From NCBI GenBank assembly GCA_964610505.1, contig CAZSXU010000012.1, positions 1 to 64,000 on the forward strand: DNA of 64,000 nt. The letters are read 5' to 3'. The translations under genes were made by a program, and so were the position numbers. This document shows, one piece after another, positions 35,901-44,000 of the stretch. The notes below the pieces were generated by a model. It saw only the letters and a program-made list of their open reading frames with translations. It searched no databases and had not been told where the DNA came from. The first letter of the stretch is position 1. Every line of letters begins with the position of its first letter. Source of the stretch: CAZSXU01 sp964610505. Lineage in GTDB: Bacteria; Arandabacterota; Arandabacteria; JAGLYR01.

Positions 35901-36071
35901 GCCCGCCCGGCCGAGCAGGAGCTGCCGGTCGGAAAGCGCGTCAAGACGTTTTCGGAAACGGCACTTGGATTCAGCGAGGCGGTTGCCATCCAGGAGGCGC
36001 GGCGTTGCCTCCGCTGCGATCTCGAAGCGGCGGAAGCGGAAGTCGGACAACAGGAAGAAAGGGTCGGCTAG
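32976..36071 (+). CDS. NuoF-GltD fusion: NADH-binding flavoprotein fused to a glutamate-synthase-small-subunit-type FAD/NADPH oxidoreductase
   Basis: A 1031-residue, multi-cofactor protein starting at TTG 32976 (AAAGGA upstream). Order: a thioredoxin-like [2Fe-2S] domain (C-A-G-T-G-C, then C-N-G-F-C, residues 1-100). Next is a 51-kDa NuoF/HydB flavoprotein (about 115-535) with L-R-G-R-G-G-A-G-F-P-T-G for FMN/NADH and the 4Fe-4S site E-S-C-G-K-C-x-x-C-R-E-G-T. Where HydB normally has ferredoxin repeats, a GltD-type double-cubane domain follows (about 540-630: C-Q-H-T-C-P, then C-G-R-V-C-H-H-P-C-E-V-K-C). Last is an FAD/NAD(P) oxidoreductase with I-G-S-G-P-A-G-L-T-A-A-Y near 636 and I-G-G-G-N-S-A-I-D near 770. 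It could pass electrons between NAD(H) and NADP(H), with a third carrier through NuoE and the HoxU-like subunit, as in Nfn/Stn-type bifurcating transhydrogenases. That function is inference. Confidence 0.9.
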   Translation: MPYRLHVLVCAGTGCVSGGSFEIRNALEREIAARGLADEVLVVATGCNGFCERGPIAVIQPEGVFYQHLSLDKVPRLVEEHFLKGRPVQELMYVPEEGEAPIPKMNEIGFFKNQRLIVLRNRGRIDPESIEEYIGFDGYRALSKALAEMDPEQVLGEVKESGLRGRGGAGFPTGLKWELLAKRPGDRGKYIVCNADEGDPGAFMDRSVLEADPHAVIEGMAIGARATGATEGFIYVRNEYPLAVKRITKAIEDAREYGLIGENILGTDFGFDLRVVRGSGAFVTGEETALIASIEGRRGEPRQRPPYPVEKGLWGKPTIINNVETWANVPMILLRGAPWFTSIGTETSKGTKVFSLVGKVNNTGLIEVPMGITLREIIFEIGGGIRRGKKFKAVQTGGPSGGCIPASMLDLPVDYESLTKAGSMMGSGGMIVMDEDTCMVDVAKYFLNFLRDESCGKCMSCREGTQRMYEIVDRITKGLGTEQDLVLLEDLAYAVRDASMCGLGQTAANPVLSTLRYFRHEYQEHVRYKRCGAAVCNQIISSPCQHTCPIDTEAPVYIGLIAHGRYREAYDIILKDNPFPATCGRVCHHPCEVKCRAGEMGDPIAIRTLKRFVTDRAVSENYTPKVQGVASSGKKIAVIGSGPAGLTAAYRLALLGHDCTVYESLPVPGGMLAVGIPEFRLPRAALNDEIEHIKSVGVKIETGKTLGVDFSLKDLRGKMGFGAVFVAIGAHKSMQLGIEGDDTEGVIPAMRFLTEANLGNTVALGKRVGVIGGGNSAIDAARVANRMPGVEKVTILYRRTRAEMPAYAEEIEGALAEGIKIEFLVAPKTVISDSGRLTGVECIRMRLGEPDESGRRRPVPVEGSEFVVELDALLVAISEQPDTDRLGADHGLEMSWNRLVADPETLATSVEGVFSGGDGVTGPNTVVDAIAAGRRAAESIDRFLNREPLDREYRVTRTSMFVPAVELTEEEVELAARPAEQELPVGKRVKTFSETALGFSEAVAIQEARRCLRCDLEAAEAEVGQQEERVG

Positions 36072-36086
36072 AAGGGGAGCGATTGC

Positions 36087-36791
36087 ATGGTGAATGTGCG
36101 AATCAACGGACTCGACCTGCAGGTGGAGGAGGGTTGGACGGTCCTGGAGGCGGCGCGGTTCCTGGGGATACGGATCCCGACCCTGTGTCACGACGACGGG
36201 CTGTCGCCCTACGGGGCCTGCCGTCTGTGCCTCGTGGAGATCGGGGACGGGGCGAACGCAAAGCTGGTATCCTCCTGTACGTATCCTGTCTCCGAGGGAC
36301 TCAACGTCCGGACTCACTCCGAACGGGTGATGAAGGCGCGAAGGATGATGCTCGAGCTGCATGTAGCACTCTGCCCGTCATCCCGCGTCATACAGGACCT
36401 GGCGGCCGAGATGAATCTGAAGGAGGTCCGGTTCGAGCCTCGCAACGAGGAATGCGTTCTCTGCGGGTTGTGCGTGCGGATGTGCGCCGAACAAATGGAC
36501 GGGCGCGCGATTGGGTTCGTCGATCGGGGCAATCGGCGCCGAATCACGACACCCTTTGACATCAAATCGGACGTCTGCCGGTTGTGCGGCGGATGCCTCT
36601 ATATCTGTCCGGCGTGCCAGCTCCGGTGCCAAGGGCCGGAGCCGCCGGGCGTGCTCTGCGGTTCCTGCGTGAAATTCGAGCCGACATGCCTCGATCACTA
36701 CGAGGACATGCAGTGCTGGATGGGATCGGTGGCGGAGTGCGGTGGGTGCGTCCGGGAGAAACCGGGCGGTGATGGAAACGAGAAGCGGTAG
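36087..36791 (+). CDS. HoxU/HydA-N-terminus-like Fe-S protein without catalytic H-cluster domain
   Basis: 234 residues with AAGGGGAG before the ATG. A plant-type [2Fe-2S] domain holds C34, C45, C48 and C64. The following helix keeps only part of the NuoG/HydA His-Cys cluster motif (E-L-H-V-A-L-C-P-S-S). A two-cluster ferredoxin domain follows: C-V-L-C-G-L-C-V-R-M-C and C-R-L-C-G-G-C-L-Y-I-C-P. A further Cys-rich tail reads C-G-S-C-V-K-F then C-L-D-H and C-G-G-C. Hydrogenase HydA would continue into an H-cluster domain; NuoG into a molybdopterin fold; neither is present. It is therefore an electron-relay subunit, probably docking to the NuoE/NuoF proteins encoded just upstream. Confidence 0.88.
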   Translation: MVNVRINGLDLQVEEGWTVLEAARFLGIRIPTLCHDDGLSPYGACRLCLVEIGDGANAKLVSSCTYPVSEGLNVRTHSERVMKARRMMLELHVALCPSSRVIQDLAAEMNLKEVRFEPRNEECVLCGLCVRMCAEQMDGRAIGFVDRGNRRRITTPFDIKSDVCRLCGGCLYICPACQLRCQGPEPPGVLCGSCVKFEPTCLDHYEDMQCWMGSVAECGGCVREKPGGDGNEKR

Positions 36792-36878
36792 ATCATAGGC
36801 GTATGCAGATCACGACAAGTGCGAATGTCCCGGCGGCAGATCCGGAGACGCGGGCGAGGCCCTAGAAGGAGTGCGAAG

Positions 36879-38459
36879 ATGGCGTACACAAGACTCAACG
36901 CTTCGGCGGCGACCTTGACGAAGAATCGGACGGAGGAATCCGTCAGTCCGTTTTCCGGGATGTGTGTGACGTGCGTGGACGGCTGCATCGGGATGTGCGA
37001 GATCGGCAAGTCTGCCTACCGCGGCCACGAGGTGATCTATCCGCAACCCTTCGGCATCATCACCACAGCCTCGGAGAAAGAATACCCGGTCGACCTTTCG
37101 GACTTCACGATCATGGGGACGGCGGTCGGCGCGCAAGGCATCGAGGAAGACAGCGACAAGGCGATCTTCCCGAACGTCTCCCTGGAGCGCAAGATCGGGG
37201 CCAATAAGGACCTGAAGGTGAAGCTGCCCTTCGTCATCCCGGGACTCGGTTCCACCAACGTGGCCAAGAACAACTGGGAAGGGCTCGCTGTCGGTACGGC
37301 CGTCTCGGGCGTTCCGCTCACGATCGGGGAGAACGTAGCCGGAATGGACGTCGAGTCTGAGATCAAGAGCGGCAAGGTGGTGAAAGCCCCCGACCTCAAG
37401 TGGCGAGTGGAGCTGTACAAGTCCTGGCAGCAGGACGGGTATGGCGACATCATCGTTCAGGCCAACGTGGAAGACACGCGACTGGGTGTCCAGGAATACG
37501 CCATTAAGGAACTGGGCGTGGAAACGGTCGAGCTCAAGTGGGGGCAGGGAGCGAAGGACATCGGCGGCGAGGTGAAAATAAAGGATCTCGAGAAGGCCCA
37601 GCTGCTCTACAAACGAGGATACGTGGTGTTGCCGAACCCCACGGATCCCGTCATCATTGAGGCCTTCAAGAGGGGCAGCTTCAAGGAGTTCGAGCGCCAT
37701 TCACGCGTCGGTATGGTGACGCGGGAAGGCTTCATGGAGCGAGTGGAAGAGCTCCGCAAGGCAGGCGCCAAGCGCGTGTTCCTGAAGACGGGTGCCTACC
37801 GGCCGGCGGACTTGGCCAGGGCCATCAAGTTCTCGTCGGATGCCAAGATCGACATGCTGACCGTTGACGGCGCCGGCGGCGGCACGGGAATGAGCCCGTG
37901 GCGAATGATGAACGAATGGGGTGTTCCGAGCGTCGAGCTCTGGTCGCTGCTGTACGAGTACGCGGACAAGCTGGCGAAGAAAGGGGCATACGTGCCCGAT
38001 ATCGCGGCGGCCGGCGGATGCACATTCGAGGACCAGATCTTCAAGGCTCTTGCCCTGGGCGCTCCGTACTTCAAGATGGTGGGAATGGCCCGTTCGCCTC
38101 TGGCGGCGGCCATGGTCGGAAAGACCATCGGCAAGCGGATCGCCGAAAACCAGGTGCCGGTGTTTATCGAGCGGTTCGGCACGACGGCGGAGGAGATTTT
38201 TGTGACGGCGCCGGAGCTGAAGGAGCACTTCGGAAGTCGTTTCTCGGACCTTCCGACCAGCGCGATCGGGCTGTACACCTACTACCACCGCCTGGCGCAG
38301 GGGCTCCGCCAGTTGATGTGCGGCGCGCGGAAGTTCAACCTCGACATGATGACGCGCAACGACCTGGCTGCACTGACCCCCGAGGCCGCCAAGCTGAGCG
38401 GAATTCCTTACGTGATGGATGCGGACAAGGATGAGGCCGAGAAGATTCTCGAGTCCTAG
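36879..38459 (+). CDS. FMN-binding glutamate-synthase-like protein (GltS domain only) with N-terminal four-Cys motif
   Basis: 526 residues from the ATG at 36879 (AAGGAG upstream). Most of it is the FMN/2-iminoglutarate TIM-barrel domain of glutamate synthase large subunits: V-Y-P-type entry Y-P-Q-P-F-G, K-W-G-Q-G-A-K, T-V-D-G-A-G-G-G-T-G-M-S-P, then A-A-G-G-C and A-L-A-L-G-A. It lacks the glutaminase domain, the C-terminal G-x-G-x-G domain and the C-H-T-N-x-C-P-type [3Fe-4S] motif of bacterial GltB. Instead residues C29-x2-C32-x3-C36-x3-C40 could bind an Fe-S cluster. With no glutaminase visible it may use free ammonia or act on another substrate. Last gene of the module; a strong terminator follows. 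Confidence 0.85.
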   Translation: MAYTRLNASAATLTKNRTEESVSPFSGMCVTCVDGCIGMCEIGKSAYRGHEVIYPQPFGIITTASEKEYPVDLSDFTIMGTAVGAQGIEEDSDKAIFPNVSLERKIGANKDLKVKLPFVIPGLGSTNVAKNNWEGLAVGTAVSGVPLTIGENVAGMDVESEIKSGKVVKAPDLKWRVELYKSWQQDGYGDIIVQANVEDTRLGVQEYAIKELGVETVELKWGQGAKDIGGEVKIKDLEKAQLLYKRGYVVLPNPTDPVIIEAFKRGSFKEFERHSRVGMVTREGFMERVEELRKAGAKRVFLKTGAYRPADLARAIKFSSDAKIDMLTVDGAGGGTGMSPWRMMNEWGVPSVELWSLLYEYADKLAKKGAYVPDIAAAGGCTFEDQIFKALALGAPYFKMVGMARSPLAAAMVGKTIGKRIAENQVPVFIERFGTTAEEIFVTAPELKEHFGSRFSDLPTSAIGLYTYYHRLAQGLRQLMCGARKFNLDMMTRNDLAALTPEAAKLSGIPYVMDADKDEAEKILES

Positions 38460-38492
38460 ACGAATGGATCGACGGCAGAAACAGATCCGACA

Positions 38493-38527
38493 GGGGGCTT
38501 CTCGGAAGAGAAGCCCCCTTTGTATTT
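38493..38527 (+). terminator. strong intrinsic terminator of the NuoE-GltB module
   Basis: GGGGGCTTCTC (38493-38503), tetraloop GGAA, GAGAAGCCCCC (38508-38518), then TTTGTATTT. A perfect 11-bp stem with a T-rich tail, 33 bases after the gltB-like stop. Confidence 0.92.
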
Positions 38528-38624
38528 CCAGCCCATGTTACTCGGCCATGTTCCTTGCCCCTCCGACTGTCGTGTCGTAGCAGAGGCACCCTGCCCGGGA
38601 ACAGACGACATGGTTAGATTCGAT

Positions 38625-38643
38625 GCCGGGCAGGATGCCCGGC
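38625..38643. repeat. small GCCGGGC/GCCCGGC palindrome
   Basis: GCCGGGC (38625-38631), loop AGGAT, GCCCGGC (38637-38643), in the gap before the second gdh. It resembles the imperfect palindrome at 45548-45568 and the stems at 13202, 29198 and 29252. The rest of the 339-base gap holds the terminator and the promoter listed separately. Confidence 0.45.
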
Positions 38644-38714
38644 CGACTGCAATCAGGGCAAGCCACGAGGGCGAGTGACAAGGGCAAGGGGGTAGCGCGC
38701 TTGCTCCGCCGGCC

Positions 38715-38743
38715 TTGACTTTCCTCACGATGGCGGCTAGCGT
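38715..38743 (+). promoter_or_regulatory. sigma-70 promoter of the second gdh
   Basis: TTGACT (38715-38720), exactly 17 bases, TAGCGT (38738-38743), about 55 bases before the start. It shows that the second glutamate dehydrogenase can be expressed independently of the module upstream. Confidence 0.55.
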
Positions 38744-38798
38744 ATTTGCGTGTAACACGTGAACGGCGGAGCGAATGAACGGAAGAAGGAGGACGCCC

Positions 38799-40061
38799 AT
38801 GGCGGGCAAGACGAGCCTGTACGCCACCGTGAACAAGCAATTCAGCAAGGCGGCCGGGATCATGAAATGCGACCCGGACATCTGTAAAATTCTGGGCATG
38901 CCAACCAACGAAACCGTCGTCAATTTCCCGGTCAAGATGGATGACGGCAGTGTGGAAATGTTTACGGGATACCGGGTCCAACACAACGACGTGCTCGGTC
39001 CGTACAAGGGAGGACTCCGATATCATCCGTCCGTGGACATCGACGAAGTGCGGGCACTGGCGGCCTGGATGACGTGGAAGTGCGCCGTGGTAAATATCCC
39101 GCTGGGGGGCGGGAAGGGCGGAATTCAGATGGACCCCGGCCGGTACTCCGCCGGGGAGCTGGAACGGATCACGCGCCGCTTCACCTACGCGCTGGGGAAC
39201 GTGATCGGACCGGAGTATGACATCCCCGCTCCCGACGTGAACACGAATGCACAGATCATGGCGTGGATCCTGGACACGTATCTCTCCACGGTACCGCCGC
39301 TGGAGCGGCTCCGCTCCACGCACGTGGTCACGGGCAAACCGATCGAAGCCGGGGGCAGTCAGGGCCGAGAGAAAGCCACTGGACAGGGAGTGGTGTTCAC
39401 CCTCGAGGAGTGGGCGAAGGACCATCAGATTCCCCTCAAGGACACGACCTATTTCGTTCAGGGTTTCGGAAATGTGGGTTCCTGGGCCGCCCGCCTGATA
39501 AAGCACCACGGGTCGACGCTCCTGGCGGTCGAGGACCACACGGGGGCCATTGCGAATCCCGAGGGGATCGATCCCGACGACCTCGCCGGGTACGTCAAGG
39601 AACACGGGGGAGTCTCGGGCTACTCAGGGGCGAAGGGGATTGAGCACGAAGCATTCATGCGGACAGAGGCGGATATCTTCATCCCGGCCGCCCTGGAGAC
39701 ACAGATCACGGCGAAGACCGCGCCCTGGCTGGACGTGAAGGTCGTCGCGGAGGGGGCCAACGGTCCCACCGATCCCGACGGGGATCGGATTCTCGAGGAA
39801 AAGGGGGTCGACCTCATTCCGGATATCCTGTGCAACGCGGGTGGGGTGGTGGTCAGCTACTTCGAGTGGCTGCAGAACAAGCGGAGCGAGTTCTGGGACC
39901 TGGAGGAAGTCGACACGAAGCTCCACAAGAAGATCGTGGGCGCCTACGAGCGTGTGGGCGACGCGGCCAAGGAGTACAACACCGACTGGCGAACGGCCGC
40001 CTACATCGTGGCGCTGGAGCGCATTGAAAAGGTCTACAAAGAACGAGGGATCTTCCCATAG
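38799..40061 (+). CDS. gdhA: glutamate dehydrogenase (second of two)
   Basis: Same reaction as the paralogue at 29711. The ATG at 38799 follows AAGGAGG closely; 420 residues, the standard hexameric length. Motifs: Y-R-V-Q-H-N-D-V-L-G-P-Y-K-G-G-L-R-Y-H, P-L-G-G-G-K-G-G-I-Q, I-P-A-P-D-V-N-T-N, V-Q-G-F-G-N-V-G-S-W-A-A and N-A-G-G-V-V-V-S-Y-F-E-W. Differences from the first copy near the active-site stretch (K-C-A-V-V-N-I-P-L-G-G-G against K-G-A-I-T-G-I-P-F-G-G-A) could reflect a different coenzyme or direction, which is inference. Its stop codon TAG is also the first three bases of a 181-bp palindromic repeat. Confidence 0.95.
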   Translation: MAGKTSLYATVNKQFSKAAGIMKCDPDICKILGMPTNETVVNFPVKMDDGSVEMFTGYRVQHNDVLGPYKGGLRYHPSVDIDEVRALAAWMTWKCAVVNIPLGGGKGGIQMDPGRYSAGELERITRRFTYALGNVIGPEYDIPAPDVNTNAQIMAWILDTYLSTVPPLERLRSTHVVTGKPIEAGGSQGREKATGQGVVFTLEEWAKDHQIPLKDTTYFVQGFGNVGSWAARLIKHHGSTLLAVEDHTGAIANPEGIDPDDLAGYVKEHGGVSGYSGAKGIEHEAFMRTEADIFIPAALETQITAKTAPWLDVKVVAEGANGPTDPDGDRILEEKGVDLIPDILCNAGGVVVSYFEWLQNKRSEFWDLEEVDTKLHKKIVGAYERVGDAAKEYNTDWRTAAYIVALERIEKVYKERGIFP

Positions 40062-40239
40062 CCCGGATTATTCGCGAAACCCTGCTGCGAGGCTGCCGGG
40101 GCGCATCGGATCTGCGTTGCGGAGCCGATTGCGATCCTCAGCGGGGCTAGGGCCACGCTTCCGGTCGAAATCGACCCCGCGCCTTGCCCGATGGACCCCA
40201 ACAACCTCTCGCGACGGGTTTCATGAATAACCCGGGCTA
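40059..40239. repeat. 181-bp palindromic element D (TAGCCCGG family)
   Basis: The left end TAGCCCGGATTATTCGCGAA and the right end, read in reverse as TAGCCCGGGTTATTCATGAA, are inverted termini continuing about 30 bases with few mismatches. The interior core (CGATCCTCAGCGG, GCTAGGGC, CTTCCGGTCGAAA) is shared with element E at 50020, which has exactly the same length. The whole element is roughly self-complementary. Its first three bases are the stop codon of the second gdh. Confidence 0.8.
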
Positions 40240-40279
40240 CCAAGCTGTTTGAGCGACGAGCCAAAGGAATGGTGAAGGC

Positions 40280-40939
40280 GTGGAAAGACGTGCAGCGCTG
40301 CTGCTCTTTGTGGGATTGTCTGCGGCAGGGATCGGCCCCGCTTTCGCATACGACGATGGAGACTGGCGGGTCTGGCAAAACAACACCCTCGAGGCACGGA
40401 TTGCGGACGGATGGAAAGTCAAGATCGCCGAAGAATTCAGAATCGGGGATGATGCGAGCGAGCTCTACGAGCAGTTTACCGAGATTGGAGTAACGCACGC
40501 GCTCACTCCCTGCCTCCGCCTCGGGATCGACTATCGTCATGACTACAGGTTGAGCGAGAACATCTGGGGTCTGGAGAAACGGCCACAGCTGAACGCTACG
40601 CTTGTCCACACATGGTGTGGTTTCGGGGTCAGCGATCGAAGCCGGCTCGAGCGGCGGATGTTCGCCACGAAGGATGACGAGTGGCGATACCGGAACAAAC
40701 TGACCGTGACGCTACCCGGGGCGCTCACGGGTTCCCGGGTGCAAGTCTATGTCGCGGGCGAGGCGTTTGTGGATTTCGATCCGAACGACCTCAGCCGCTA
40801 TCGTCTATACCTGGGTGTCAAGGGCCGCGTCTTCGGCCCCTTCAGCCTGGACCTCAAGTACTTCCGCCAGTCGACGGAGAAAGGGGACGACTGGCTGGGA
40901 ACGAACGTGATGTACGTCGGCGTCAAGGGAGGCTTCTGA
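40280..40939 (+). CDS. DUF2490-like outer-membrane beta-barrel protein
   Basis: 219 residues from a GTG at 40280 with GGTGAAGG just upstream. A signal peptide (M-E-R-R-A-A-L-L-L-F start, cleavage near A-F-A-Y) precedes a chain of amphipathic strands: W-R-V-W-Q-N-N-T-L-E-A-R, W-K-V-K-I-A-E-E-F-R, L-R-L-G-I-D-Y-R-H-D-Y, and the C-terminal V-M-Y-V-G-V-K-G-G-F ending in Phe, as outer-membrane barrels do. The pattern fits the DUF2490 family; function unknown. It is convergent with the large minus-strand secreted protein and separated from the gdh by repeat D. Confidence 0.72.
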   Translation: MERRAALLLFVGLSAAGIGPAFAYDDGDWRVWQNNTLEARIADGWKVKIAEEFRIGDDASELYEQFTEIGVTHALTPCLRLGIDYRHDYRLSENIWGLEKRPQLNATLVHTWCGFGVSDRSRLERRMFATKDDEWRYRNKLTVTLPGALTGSRVQVYVAGEAFVDFDPNDLSRYRLYLGVKGRVFGPFSLDLKYFRQSTEKGDDWLGTNVMYVGVKGGF

Positions 40940-40984
40940 TCTCTCCCTCGATCCACTGTCGAATCTCGAATGTCGGCTCTCGTC

Positions 40985-41007
40985 CGTTTCGGGCGCCGCC
41001 CGAAACG
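40985..41007. terminator. bidirectional hairpin between convergent genes
   Basis: CGTTTCGGGC (40985-40994), loop GCC, GCCCGAAACG (40998-41007): a perfect 10-bp stem lying directly beside the stop codon of the minus-strand gene and 45 bases after the barrel gene. No T-run. Confidence 0.55.
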
Positions 41008-41008
41008 C

Positions 41009-44000
41009 CTACCTCATCAACACCATCTTCTTCATGGTTTGCAACTGTTCGGTCTCAACACGGTAGAAGTAGATGCCGGGGGCCATGCCCTCGCCGGCGT
41101 CATTCCTTCCGTCCCAGGCGACCCGATGGCGGCCGGCCTGCTCCATCCCGCCGACCAGGGACCGGACGAGCTCGCCTTCCACATTGAAGACCCGGACGGT
41201 CACGGGACCCGGTTGAGATAGCTCGTACTCGATGACGGTTTCAGGACTGAACGGGTTCGGGAAGTTCTGCGCCACGCCGTCGGTCCACTCCATCCGCGCA
41301 TCTTCCTCTGTCCCCGTGACGCCGCACCAGAGGTCGACGACCACTATATCATCATCACAGAACTTGTCACCACCCTCAAACGTCGCCTCCGCCCAACAGG
41401 AGTCGTTCTCATCATGGTCGATGATCTTGAAGCGGATGGGATTGCCGCAGATGAAACCGTCGACCTCGGGTGTTCCCGGATCGTCGCCCCATGCCACGAC
41501 CTCGGTCGTATCCCCCCGCCAGCAGATTCCGCCGACGCAGAGGTCGGCGTCATAGACCCCGATCTCGGCACACTCGGGTAGCGGCACCCAGTTCCACAGT
41601 GCAGACTTGACCAGCACCTGAATCCACAGGGTATCCGAGCGGCTCTTGCCCGGGCTCGGAGGAAAGATGGTCGGACAAACCGGACAGACGGGCGGGCAGG
41701 GCCGCACACCGTCGTCCGCACAGAGGGGAGAATCCCCACAGATATTGGTGGCTCTCACGCTGTACGTATACACGTTGTCGCACGGGTCCACGCCGACATC
41801 GTAGTAGGCGGTTTCATCCGGAGGTGTCGTTCCGATGAGGGTGGGGCCGCGGAAAACCTTGAAGCCGTCCTCGTTGCATGGCCCGGATGCGTTGTCCGTC
41901 CAGTCGACCCTGACCCAGAGAGAATTGTGATCCGACGCCTGGCAGGCGGTCGGAGGACTCGGGACCCGCAGTCTCACGCCGGCATCCCCATTCGACCGCG
42001 CGGACGTGCCGCAGGAATTAAATGCTTCGACAGAATACATGCCCTGCGCACAGGGAGTTCCCTCGTCGAAGTACACGGTGTTGGGATAATATACGGTTCC
42101 GATCGGCGTGCTGAAGCGGTATACCGTGAACCCGTCCTCATGGCACGAGTACGGCGTGGTGGTGTTCCAGGTGATCTTCACGTGGTCGCAGATATCGTCG
42201 CTTGCGAGACAATTGACCGGCGGGTCCGGGATCCCCAGGCGTATGCCGGTATCCATGTTGGACGACGAAGAGGGACCACAGCCGTTTATGGATTGGACCC
42301 AGTACGTGTAGACGCTGCAGGGTTCCGCCGTCATATCCACATACTCGGTTTCATTGGCGTCCACGGATCCGATCATACCAACATCGAGCCGGTAGACGTC
42401 ATAGCCCTCTTCTGTGCAGGCGTCGTCCCAGGTGATCGTGACCGCGTCGCATCCTGAATCGCTGGCCGCGAGATTCATGGGTGTCTCCGGCGGCCAGCAG
42501 TCGTGCCCGGTTGCCCCGATCCACGTTCCCCAGACGGTGGAACTCGCGGTCGCATACTCACTGCACATCCAGATGGTCAAATCATCGCAGGGGTCGACGC
42601 CGATCCCGCTGTAGTCCCCCCAGCGGTTCCGTCCATAGGCGTCGAGGTCTTCGTAGTTCCCTTCTCCGTCCCGGAGAGTCTGGCTCGAGCGCGTATCGGT
42701 ATCGCCCGTGTAGAGTGCCGTGTAGCGGCAGCCGGGATACTCGTCCGTGCTGGAGCGATTGAACACAATGAAGATGTGTCGGTTGTTGTCGGTATAGATC
42801 GCGGGGTAGTAGTAGGCATGGTAATCCTTGCCGTATGTCTTGTCGATCACGGCCGTCTTGGAGACAATGTCAATCTTAAGGTAACGAATCGCACAGACCT
42901 CATCGCCGCTCCCGAAGTCCCATCTCTCGCAGAAGGTACAGTAGAGGTGTCCGAACCGGAACTGGACATCCTGCATGTGGGCACAGGCGCCGGTGTCGAT
43001 GCTGTCCCAGACTGCCGGATTCCCCGGCTGGGGAGCGTCCGGCGGGTAGGAGAAGGGACGGACGGACACCGTCGCGTGGCGTGTGAGCGATGGAACCAGA
43101 GTCCCCGCATCATGCACGGCCCACACGGTCACAATGCTGGCGCCTCCACCCACCAGGTGCCGGATCCCCGCGAGATACTGGTCCGCCGCCGGGTCGGGAT
43201 CGCCGAACACATGGGCAGGCTTCCACGTGAAGGCCGGATGGCCATTGACGTCATTCCAGTCCCAGAAATCGTACCAGCTGATGACACTTCCGCTTCCCGT
43301 CCAGTAGATCTCGGCCTTCTTCAGAATCCGCAGCTTCGCGTAGTCAAAGCCCACCCCGTACTCGATCTGGTTGGAGGTGATATAGACCGCCTCGTCGTCG
43401 TCAAACCCGAGTCCCGGATAGTCGGCCCAGTTATCCGAAGGCGTCGAACCATCCAGCGCCGCATCCAGCTTCCAGTTCCACCAATCTCCCATGGGATCGC
43501 TGTCATCAGAAACAGAAACGAGATAGTAGGATTCCGTGCTGTCGTCCGTCGCAAGTGCCAGAATCACCCAGCGCTCCGCATGGTGGTCGTAGATCACCTT
43601 CGGGTCAAACGGACCATGAGAAGGAGGGGACACATTGCTGAACCAGGTGGCCAGAGTGATGGATGTTTCCAGCGTCCCGGATTTCCGGAAGATGGACGCG
43701 GTGCGGTTCACCAGCTCGACAATGTGTGTTTCTCCCACTGCAAGGATCGGGTCCGGGGGAATCGAGCTGGTCCTCGGGATTCCCTGGAAGTCGTTCTGGA
43801 GGGGTGGAGCCGGATCCACCCGGCCCCCGCTTCCGGCCGGATCCTGATCCGCGGAGGCCTGCCACATCCAGAAATCAGCGGGAAGTGGCATGGATTTCAT
43901 CTTCTCGAGAGTCTCGGCATCCACCGGCCCAACTCTCGGTGGTACCCATGTATCCAATGATGCGCGCTCTGCTGCAGGATAGAGCCCCGACTTGGTCACA

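Noticed and set aside
36087..36791. Annotation as an [FeFe]-hydrogenase subunit HydA
   Set aside because: The protein ends before any H-cluster motifs, and no hydrogenase catalytic gene is present in the window.
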